From Bondarzewia mesenterica (Eukaryota; Basidiomycota; Agaricomycetes; Russulales; Bondarzewiaceae), in the NCBI GenBank assembly GCA_004802705.1, contig SGPL01000233.1:11815-48844 (forward strand): a stretch of 37,030 nt of DNA, written 5' to 3'. Position 1 is the first letter of the stretch. Each line of letters begins with the position of its first letter. This document shows, piece after piece, positions 22,782 through 32,811 of the stretch. The notes below the pieces were generated by a model. The model saw only the letters and a list, made by a program, of their open reading frames with translations, was not told where the DNA came from and made no database searches. The translations under genes were made by a program, and so were the position numbers.

Positions 22782-25700
22782 TTACCAAACACAATCATCG
22801 TGGTTGTTGTAAATCTCCGCGATCTCTCTCCGATGCCGCATCTGAGAGCCGGTATGCGGATCCAGCCCTGCACTCGATGGAGGCTCGTCTCCCTCGACAA
22901 TTGTCTCCGCGTCGGGACGGCCCTTCCATTTCCCCTTGGACATACTGAATGCGTCGTCGTCATGAACGCCATGTAGCGCGCGCTCCAGAGCCTTCTCCCC
23001 GCGCTTCTTGAGGCGAAGGGCCATAGCGGATTGCAACGAATCGATATACAATTCGTATTTGACGATCTCCGTCAATAGATATTGTGACTTTCGTTCCCAA
23101 TTTCCGAGAGCCTTGGAAGCATTACTGGATCGTGACGGGTACTAGAAGTGTTATTGTCAATCTTGGATGAGTCTAGCATGGTAGAATAATTAAAACTCAC
23201 CAAAGCCATCATAGGTGCTCGCAACTCATTATGTCGTTGCAAGTCTGCGGTGAGCGACGTGACGTGCCTTCGCAAGGCGTCAAGCTGAGTCTCCTCATCG
23301 TGCGTGCTAGCCACAGTGGGGGGATTGGGCGGTTTCCAGTCATTGATGAAGGTTCTGTCCGCCCAAGGCGAGTTGCCCACGCGAACAGTCGCAGAACCAT
23401 CCTTCCTCCCAAACCTGCTACGGCTACTCCGCCCACTCCGCACGCTCATGTTATCCGAGAAGTCAACCACACGCGAAGACTCATCATCGGATATAGAACG
23501 ACCGTGCGCGAGAGGATCATTGACACGGTTCCAACCGTATTCCATGTTGGAGACGCCTCCGGTGAGAGGCTCTTTGCTCTGACGAGCAGCCCAGTAATTG
23601 CATGTCGAAACCCACTCGTTCACAAGCTCTTCAGTGCCGGCTTGGAAGAAGTAAACCGCTCCATTGGACAATGACAACACCATGCAATGTGAGCGTTGGC
23701 GGTTATAACCAGGCGGTGGTAATGAATGCGCCAAAGAGTGAGCGAGTTGTACCGAACCCACTAGGTTTGCATTCTCCTGTAGGTGCAACAGATAAAGGCT
23801 GAGAACAGAAAGCAGGACTACTTTGAGTATGCAAGAACACGCACGAGCCAATTTCCCCCACCCACAACACGCTGACTGCCTCCGGTATGTTCCCCGAAGG
23901 TAAACATATTGAGTTCCCCTTTCTGGATGACAACGAACACGTCCAGCCATGCCTTTGATCTGGCTCGCTTACCAGCAGATTCGTTGTACTGTTTACGACA
24001 AAGCATGCCTTCCTTTGCCCATGGCGGACCCAAAAGAGCGAGTTCCTCGTCGGTGATACTGATGCTCGTTGACTCGGAGTCGTTACTATCATGACTCCTA
24101 TCGTCATCCTCCTGAGCTTCACGGATGATGGTATGAGATAAATTCGAGGCAAAACCCAGCGTTGGTGTAAGGAATGCCATGTTTGCCCCGTGGACGCCCT
24201 ATTGAAGTACAGGGTTGACGTCGAGTACCACTCAAGGTAGGCATGACTTACCTCGTGTGTAGAGGTCGCAAAACTGGGTGACGGGCTGGCACGACCGTCG
24301 ACGCTGCTGTTACTGCTGTAAGGGCTGAACGCAGCCTGAGAACCAAGGATCGACTGGATCCCACGAATGCTACCGCGCTTGAGCGTCGTCAAGCGGTCCG
24401 GCTGCACACGCAAGCTGCGATTCCGCAAAACGACCCCATTCGCGAGAGAGGATGTTGAGGCTCTGGCTGCGCTGTTCAGTGGCTGCAAAACTTGCTGACT
24501 CTTGATAGCATTGTACATGTCCTGAATGAACAAAAATGTTTAGCATCTCATCCTCAATCGTAGGCTGGTGGCTGAGAATCCACCTTGAGTAGGCTCTCCA
24601 TGTCATTCTCCCAATTCCGGTCATAGATAACCGATGAAACGAGCGTGCTCGGGGTCTTCAATTCCGCATTGGACGTATTTGAGACTGAGACGGAACTGTC
24701 GTTCGTCGACAGATTTCCACCCGTTGACGCGACGCCACTATTTGGTGCGGTTGGAGAGCCAATGAGCGAGGATCCGAGGTTGGCAATCACAGCGTCCCGA
24801 GTGATACTATTCCAACTCGTGATACTATCACTCCTCTTCGCCCGCGTTCTGACCGTGCTTGTGGCAAGGTCACTGCTCTCTGACGCGCCGCGCAGACTGC
24901 TACTGTCATCGTACGCCAAATCTGATGTCGAGCCTTGCTGTGAACGATTCGGCTGGAGCTGTATCTGTATGGCCGCCAGCGTGTTTCGGGCGAACTGGCC
25001 TCTAGACATTCGGGTTGACAACTCGGCCACATGCAGGTCGGTGTTAAGAAGTAAAAGGGAGTAGGACACTGCGTGGACAACACCTGTAAAAAACCCATCA
25101 GAACCTGTGACGCGAACAATGGATGACAACGCACCTGCATTGCCGAAGAGACTGCCCGGATTGCAATCCCAATATCGCCTCGAGAACTCTTCCAGAATAC
25201 GGTCTACCTGTTGCGTCTCAGCTTTGAGAAACAGCTTTGCACATAACCGTCTAAGCATTTCGTCAATGTTAGTTTCAGAAAATCGAACGTTTGAAATCCA
25301 CCTGCCTAAAAGCCATATCGAGCCTCAAGCCGGAAAAATCGAAGCGATCCACATAATGCCGCAAAGCAACCTTGTTAACTCGGCCCCTGCAATCACGGTG
25401 GCTTTAGCTTAGCAGCTGACGATTCAGGAGCAGAAAAACTCACAATCCGCCCAACCATTCGGCAATCTTCTCCTTCGCCAGGAACTCCTCGTCTTCTTCC
25501 CAGCATCGCGATGCAAGTTCCTTGCCCTTAATCTCGACTTCGCCCAGATCCTCGCTGTTGGCAGCAGATGGAAACCGTCGAAGGCCCAATGCCCCGGAGC
25601 TGAGATCTTGCTGAGAAACCGCAGAGAGCGGCGCAGGCGCTACGTAGCCAAATCAACACGTCAACATCGGTAAGACCTGGTATGAAGAACAGCCTCACCG

Positions 25701-27834
25701 ACACGTCCTTCACCCCCTGACGCAATGAGAGAAGGTTCAGAGCTGGCAGTAACCCGCGGCTGAGCCCACAGTCGAGCTGAGTCTCGCGAGGATGAATGTC
25801 CATGAGCTATGGGAGAGCCGAAGCTTGATGAAGACGAATTGTTGCGAGGGCCCAAATTCCGGCTGCTATAAGCTGATGGCGATGGTCGAGGGCCCAACGC
25901 ACTTGACCCCGATCGTCCACGAATAGGGGTATTAAGGGAGGATGAACGAGGGGAGATCGGTGGACAGGTCTAAGTGGTGCCATGCTCGTGTGAGACGAAC
26001 TCGGCCGCGCATCGTCCATCTGCGAAGCTAGCTCTAGTGTTACTATAGGAGTGGGTGTGCTGTAATCCAAAGGGAGCGAGGCAGAATGTAGCTGTCGTAC
26101 AAGTTGAACGGTACGGGGAGCAGATATGTTCTCGTCGGTTTTAGCTCGCATTTGCGCGGGACGTCTGGGAGGTGTGGAAGGAACACGGAGGTCGAGTGGG
26201 GTAGAGGAGATAGGGTCCAGTTGGGAGAGTTGACCTTCCAAGTCGGACAGGATTCCATGCATGCTGGAGTCCCATGTCGGCAAGTCCTTGGATTTAGTCT
26301 CCTTCGCTGAAGGAAGCGGTGTCACAGACGATGATGCGGACATTGCCTTTTTGAGCTCCGCATCCCCAACGCTCATGCTCCTCCGCTTATTATGGCCTTG
26401 AAGCTTTCCAATAACATCATCTCTGTTCTTAACAGTCTTGTCTGGTGATCGTGAGCGGGTACGAGCGCTAGGAGATGTCTCCACAACGACGAGGGATTGA
26501 TCGTCAAAGGCAATGCTCGTTTCACTTTTATCCTCCTTGAGGTGTAAGGGTGGAAGAGGTTTGGAGAGATTGCGGGCGGACGATGGGGGCCTGGTGAAAA
26601 TATCTGAAACTGGGGACATAGCGGGGGATCGGATATTTTTGGGTAGTGGAGGGACCGGAGGAGCGGCCGAGAAAAATTCGGGTGGAGAGTAGGTAGCGTC
26701 CGTTCTCTGATGACCGTCTTCTGTTGAGTTCATCCAAGAGATAGATAGAAGCGAACGCACCGATCGTTCCCTCACACTACCCTGACCGAGCATTTTCCCT
26801 ATGAATGCACTCGTCTTTGCTCTGACTGAAGACTTGGGACCCTGAGATACAAGCCATACTGTATTATCCATACCATGCTACAGCAGTTAATGAACTCGCA
26901 TAGACATACCTTGACTACCCCTGAGTCGCCAGTCGACCGAGGGCTTGGTAACACCCATTCCGTCGTGCTAGCAGAATCGGCCATAGTAGATGAAGACTGC
27001 ATCTTATGCAACTTCTGCCTGCCCCTACTACCTGATGGAGGTACTGGCGAAGCGGGCGCAATGCTTGAGCTGATTGACGATGTGGAGGAACGCTGGCGAG
27101 CGCACGGGGAGACTGCATGAGCGCCTGTCGGAAGAGGAGGGGGAGGCTCTTGACGTTTTCGCTCTAGGAAATGGGACTGGAGAACACCGCCTCGCTGCTT
27201 CGCCTTTCGCACGAGGGTCGCCAGGTCAGGACTGCTGGCAGTGCCCGGAGAACGGTACATGGACCGTCGTCGAGTCTGGTGCTCAGACTCCTCAGCGTCG
27301 AAGTAGACTTCGTTTGATGATGATGCAGATGGAGAGGAGGGTCTGTTCCGGTTGCTTGTGTTGGGGGTCGGGGTGGGAGGAACAACGGTGGGAGTGGAAG
27401 GCTGAATGATGGGTGGCGAACGTGATGATGAGGACGACAGAGGCGTGGCGAATGGTTGCGGTGATGGAGTTGAATCTTTGCCCAGGACGTTCATATCCAA
27501 CCCCTCTTTAATCAAGACTGTTCCCCCCGTCCGTAACGCCTGCTCAAAGTCCATGGCCGTGCGCGATCCGCGTCGATTCAAATTTGCGCTCGGGTCGCCG
27601 TTTCGAGGTATGGGATGGAGTGTATTCGGATATGCGGATGGTGGCGCTGGAGAGCGCGGCGAGGGGGCTCCATTGCGAAATAGGGATGCCAGCGTGGGCT
27701 TATACACTTGATTTACAGTTAGGAATGGTGATGGAGGTCGACGAAGCGACGAGGAAGGGAAGGAGACAAAGGGCAGGGAAGCTCAGGCGCGAAAAGTAAA
27801 CCGCGCCAAACGCGACTTGCAATCTCACGACCAT
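22782..27834 (-). CDS. ARF guanine-nucleotide exchange factor, Sec7 + PH (Syt1/EFA6-like)
   Basis: The model has 12 exons: 27834-27829, 27698-26910, 26841-26044, 25969-25699, 25639-25444, 25386-25306, 25250-25135, 25083-24584, 24521-24252, 24198-23845, 23776-23201, 23141-22782. It gives about 1438 codons. The N-terminal 600 residues are Ser/Pro-rich and look disordered. The Sec7 domain spans about 655-790, with the glutamic-finger region FLKAETQQVDRILEEFSRRY (Glu near 724) and SYSLLLLNTDLHV. A PH domain follows from about 1070 (KEGMLCRKQYNES, AWLDVFVVIQKGELNMFTF, VLSLSNGAVYFFQAG, ELVNEWVSTCNYWAARQ). The C-terminal helix is EIVKYELYIDSLQSAMALRL. Sec7+PH is the layout of yeast Syt1 and animal EFA6, which activate ARFs at membranes. 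The start is uncertain: the first in-frame ATG without the two-codon first exon is 27554. One intron is GC-AG. Confidence 0.87.
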
Positions 27835-28155
27835 TCTCGTTCTGGTCCGTGCCAGCCTCAGCGCTCCTCCTTTTTTTTTTCTCCCTCAAAATTCTACATA
27901 TCCATTAAGTATATATCAAAGCACTTCGCACATTCGCCAAAAAATATACTCCACTAGTAGACAAAGAGCGACGTGAGCCTGGGTTCAATAACTCCACCCA
28001 AACCTCCCTCTAATGATCAACCTGCAAAATCATTACAACATAACTCGCGACTGTAGTCATCACACACAAACACACACACGTCCCGGTCGTCATAAGTAGA
28101 AGAGACAAGAAACAAGAAAAAAAAAAAGAACGAAAAGAACACATATGTATGTATA
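27835..28155. other. Sec7 promoter and GATA-factor 3' flank
   Basis: The 321 bp between the Sec7 gene start and the GATA factor stop codon contain a T-run near 27870, a CA-rich repeat at 28061-28079 and an A-run near 28118. No gene is seen. Confidence 0.5.
28061..28079. repeat. CA-rich simple repeat
   Basis: A short imperfect CA microsatellite lies in the 3' flank of the GATA-factor gene. Confidence 0.6.
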
Positions 28156-31100
28156 TCACCCAGAGCTTTCGCTCAGCTTGCGAGTTTGGCCTTGTGCACC
28201 GCCGGTGGATGTCCGTCTCTGACGTTTCATGGCGAGCGTCCCCGCCGTAGATGCACCAGGCCCCATCCTATTGTTCGGCGACAGTCGCGAGCCTGGAAGG
28301 GCCAGCGGCGTGTTGCTCGTCGTGGACGAACGCGGGCGCGTCGACGAAGAGGCGATCTTGGGAAGCACAGAGCTCCCCTTGCGCGCGCTCGAACTGGCAG
28401 CGCCGGAAGCTCGGTTCCTGCATGATAAGCCCCCTCAGTCATGTGTCGCCACAGAATCTTGGAAGACAAGTACCTTTTCTTAATCACGTCGGTCTTCAGA
28501 GATAGAGGTCTAACGACACCGTGCAATTTCTGTCGGCAACAAATCAGGGTCCACCCCACACACAGAGATAAGAGCCACAGCTCACATAAAACAGGCCGCA
28601 TGCATTACCTGAGCAAGATCGCAGTCAGAAATCGCGCCCATAAAAACCACGTCACGGGTGAGTGCACTCACAGAGAGGTTGTCCCTCAGGATCCCTCCGC
28701 CACAAAGGCGTATTGGTCGTCTGGCAGTTCGTGCAGACCGTCGGCGACGACTCCCCATCCTCTCCCTTCCCTTGTCCACCGCCTGCGGCGGACGCCAGGT
28801 CGGGTGTACTCGTCGATGAACGCAAATGCGCATTCACACCTGTTCCATCCCCCTTCTTCTTCTGCGCCGCAGCCGAGCGCGAGGCCGCATCTTGCTTCAC
28901 TCGCTTCGTCGACGCAATCTTGCGCGACACATTGCGGGACTGGTTCCCGTTGGACGAGCCCTCGGCGGACGGAGGCGTCGACGCGTTGGACGCGTTGTGT
29001 GGCTCGGGCGAAGCGGCATTGCTCGAGTTGAAGCCATTCCACCCATCGCTGGAGGGACTAGGGTGGAGGTTCGAAAAGGCGCTCTCAGCGTGATCTGCAG
29101 GTAAGATCTGCGTGGGGTCGACGTGGGTGTATGGATGATGACCCATGCTCGACGAACCGTCGAGGCTGGGGTACATGAGACCCATGAAGTGTTGATAATC
29201 CAGCCCCGACTCATCCACGCCAGTCAAGTTTGCAGCACTCAGGTGCGCATATCCTTCCGCCATCGCCGCAGAAGCAGCCGCAGCCGCCGCAGACAGCCGT
29301 TCTTGTGGGGTGGGAGGCGAGCCGGCACTCGGTGAGTAAGTCGCGGTTGAGAGAGAAGAAGGATGGTCTCGATATGGCCCAGGTGGATGCACGTCCTCAG
29401 ATGGCAGGATCGAGGCAAACTCCTGCGGTAAGGACGTCGCTCCTTGCATGTCGAAGTAACCGTTATACCCAGAGAACGAAAAATTGAAAGGAGTGGATGG
29501 GAAGGGACTCGTACGCGGGAACCGGTTAGAGATGTCTGGTGAGTCTACAACAGGGGAGGCCGCAACACTGGGCGGATCACCGCGCAACATGCTCTCAGCA
29601 TGCGGGGCATCAGCCCTACGTTTCGTTCCTATAAGAATCTCGGAGGGCCTGCCATTGACTTGATGTCGGCCAGTAACTCCGGCGAGTATGGTCTCTTTGG
29701 ATACAGTGTGATCGAAGCTGGTCTTACGCACGTGTCTGGGGAAGGACCGCTGTTCCGGTGGCGCTGCGGCCGCTGGTATCCGCGATAGACCATGAAGGCC
29801 AAAAGATGGTAGAGAGGAGGGGTGGGCGATTGGGCTGGGATAGCTAGATATAGGGGGTGCATAGTTGGGTGAGAAGGGATTACGAGAGCCAGGAGGTCCA
29901 GGAGTGGGGATAGCATGCGATTGTTCAGCAACGTTCTCGTATACAGCAGGAAGGGAGAAGTTATTGGGCATCGATGAAGAAGAGGGACTGTGGCGACCGC
30001 TCGCCGAAGCACTGATTGGAATGCGGGAGGTGTTACTCATAGAAGACATCGCAGTGCGATGAGGCTTGCGACCGCCAGAGAGGTCAGATGTGAGGGAGTC
30101 AGCCAGAGAGTCAGTTGGGGGCTCAAGGTTAGGGAAGTTAAAGCGCTCTGCATCCTGAAAGGCGTAGTCAAAGGGTGGAGCAGAACCCGGAGGACGTGAT
30201 CGTGAGCGACTGGCGGCTCTCCAGTCCATGGGCACGCGAGATCTTGATCGACTTATTGCCCTCCAATCCATAGGCACAACCTCGCTATAGCACGACATGA
30301 GACTTCGACATGGCTATAGAGCAATATGGCGTCACTCACTCATCTTCTTCCGTGCCATCCTGATTTTTTCCGTCAAAACCGACGACACTGACTTTACCTT
30401 TACCTTTATCAATTCGCCGCCCTCTCTCTCCTCTGTCCTCAGGCGTTGTTTCCTCGCTGTTGCCGTTCGGTTGACCTGCACCAGACGGCACGGTCGTCGC
30501 GCTAGCCTGCGTTTCTCCCTCTTCCCCAGCCACAGCTTTCAAATCGTCTTCCTTCTTCTTCTTGAGATGCAATGCCATCATCCGCCAGGTGAGGTTCTCC
30601 ATTCTCTGTGCATGCGGGAGGTTCGCTCTGGTTCGAGCGTACATCTTCCACACCTGCGTGGCCAGCGGGTCCTCTTTTGCTAGCCTATCCGGATCTGCTT
30701 GATCCGGCTCGAGTACCGACGGATTCAAGTCCGGAGAACCGGAAGTGATGGGCGAAGGAAACTGACTCGGCCCTTGATCGATGCTGCGCCGAGGACTGAA
30801 CAAATTGTCCGAGAACATCTCACTCAGTATGGACGAGTTCACCTCGCCCCCACCACTGGCAGAAAGTGGAGGCGAGTTGTTGAAATGCAAGCTCGGCGCA
30901 CCCGTAGGTGTGCCAGAAACGCTGCTTTCCGCATGCGACTGATTGCGCGATATCGCGGGGCGGTTAAAGGGGCCATACTGCTCTGTTATGGGAGTTGGTG
31001 GGCCAGTGGATGTGGGAGACATCCATAAGGACGGAGGTAATCCGGTGTTCGATCGCTCTGCGGGAAAGTTGAAGTCGAAATTGTAATCATAGGGCGCGCT

Positions 31101-31958
31101 ATTGGAGAATGCTTGATTGGGCGACGCAATAAACGACGCGCCAGAACCTATGTACCGGCAAATTTAGGGATTAGCCACGCCGTACAGGCGACTGAGATCG
31201 TAGGTAAGATATGAGTAATTAAACCACAAACCTGAAGAAGGGTGCCGGGAGTGTGATGCAGAGTTCGTGTTTTTTCCCTGCAACTTGTTCTCCCCATGAG
31301 CGTTCGCATTCGGGCCAGAAGATCGAGGATGAATGGGCGTGAAGCCCGCAATGCTAATAGAATGCGGCTTGCTCTTGGAGGACGTTGAGAACGTATTCGC
31401 GGAGGGTATCTGATGGTACGTTTGACCGCTAGGGGAGGGGTATGAGCCTGAGCCCGGCTGGGTGTGCCGGAGGCGACCGGCATCAGACATTCGGGACTGG
31501 GAGGCATTATAACGAGAAGGGGGAACGATGCCCGAAGGCACGCTTGAGGTAGGGCTGGGAACGAGGGAATGACCAAGGACGCCATTGGCGGCGAGGTGAG
31601 CGAACATGGCAGGATTGAGTGGGGCAGAGAATATGTTGCCCCACTCATTAGAATTGAGAGAGGACATGTTTGATGGAGCTAGCGGATCAGGAGATGAAGC
31701 GGTTCGGGAATTGGATTGTGAGTACAAGTAGGGGGCAGCGGGGTCAGAAGGTGGCAGTGAGAGCGGCTGCATCCAAGGAGACGATTGGGATGAAGCCGAT
31801 AGAGAGGTGGAGGGGACTGGGCTGCGGTCAGAGGGGGTGGTTGATGGGATATGGGAGGCAGAGACTGAAGTGTTTACGGTTGGACGGGACGAGGAAGACC
31901 AAGGTTTGTTGAGAGAATCGCCTTGTATGAATTTAGAGGGACTAGGAGAAAGCTCCAT
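28156..31958 (-). CDS. areA: AreA/NIT2-type GATA transcription factor (nitrogen regulator)
   Basis: Six exons (31958-31232, 31147-30340, 30284-28672, 28608-28586, 28529-28474, 28417-28156) give 1162 codons in frame. ATG 31958 is the first in-frame ATG. The conserved AreA N-terminal region (PF08550) lies at about 402-430: [20 protein letters not shown] and [21 protein letters not shown] tandem repeat of PMDWRAxSRSRSR starts near residue 515. An Ala-rich run precedes the finger. The single GATA finger has Cys1029, 1032, 1050 and 1053 in CX2CX17CX2C order, then [20 protein letters not shown] and a basic tail. In ascomycetes this factor activates genes for secondary nitrogen sources when ammonium and glutamine are scarce. 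The finger is split by introns, and one exon of 23 nt carries its second CX2C pair. Alternative: another family member such as AreB is less likely because the N-terminal region matches AreA. Confidence 0.92.
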
Positions 31959-32406
31959 GAGGAGCCTGCAGCAAGAAGTTGAGGACAAGAGGGAGGAGGT
32001 GGGCTGAGAAGACGACTGACCGCACGAGACGTAAGAAGCCTGGTATTCAATTGGCCAGGTCGGCAACGTGCCCCGGTAGGCACTTGAGCGGCAAAAAAGG
32101 GGATATGTTGTGAATTATACAAGAAAAGGACGGCGAGGGGGATATGGACACGACAAGACTTGTGGATTGTCGAGGAGGACGAAGGAGAAAAAACTGCGAT
32201 GAGTATAAGCAGGCTGGAGCTCGCACTCCCTGGCCTCCTTCAAGTCGCGGCGGGCCGACCATCGTCCCTGGACGACCAAACAAATAAACAAACAAACAAA
32301 TCCCAATCACTTTCTCATTTCGCCCATTCTGTTATTCCTCTTTGTCGACGCTCCGTCCGTCCGACTCACTCCTAAACATGTCTGAAATCTATTTGAACCC
32401 CTCCAG
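31959..32406. other. GATA-factor upstream region
   Basis: The sequence just upstream of the GATA-factor ATG remains open in frame for about 100 bases without another ATG, and probably is 5' untranslated. A plus-strand ATG at 32378 begins a short frame. No clear promoter element was picked out. Confidence 0.4.
32276..32300. repeat. CAAA simple repeat
   Basis: Tandem CAAA units with one variant lie in the GATA-factor upstream region. Confidence 0.65.
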
Positions 32407-32811
32407 GTGTCTCCATCCACCCCTTTCATCGACCATCTGCCGTCGCTCCTCGTCGCGACCCCGGTCCGACATGGCGGTCAACTCACTCATTTATTATGAT
32501 CCTGGGGTGTCCGAGGTCCATATCGTTCCTTAGATCTTCCCGGCAAAATTGTCTTCGAGTGACAGCCAAATGAAGCAATCGCTTCTCAGGGACGCGACGC
32601 GTCAAAGATCATCTCCATCCACACTCCGACTCAAGTACTTACTTACAAACTTGCCTATGAGTCGCTGCCCATTTCCCCCTTTCTTGAATGTCAAATCATG
32701 CTCTCCTCTCATCGAAATACGCCTGAACACCTCTACACTTCCTTCTGTGCCAGTCGTTCCCCAAAACTGTTGAGCGAGTTCATTGAGTGTCAACACGTTT
32801 TCCGACCCTGA
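32407..32811 (+). pseudogene. Possible decayed reading frame, unknown family
   Basis: One plus-strand frame stays protein-like for 135 codons apart from internal TGAs at 32497 and 32560. The second half contains GRDASKIISIHTPTQVLTYK and LAYESLPISPFLECQIM, which look like ordinary folded protein. A neighbouring frame takes over just before 32533 (YYDPGVSEVHIVP then DLPGKIVFE), suggesting lost bases. I do not recognise the family. The opposite strand is also open at 32602-32838, so the call is weak. Further short coding-like fragments continue to about 33560. Confidence 0.25.

Noticed and set aside
27705..27707. GTG start codon for the Sec7 protein
   Set aside because: Nuclear genes rarely start at GTG, and an ATG-containing tiny exon upstream or ATG 27554 is more likely.
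27980..28000. GGTTCAATAACTCC resembling a tRNA B box
   Set aside because: No matching A box or cloverleaf pairing upstream.
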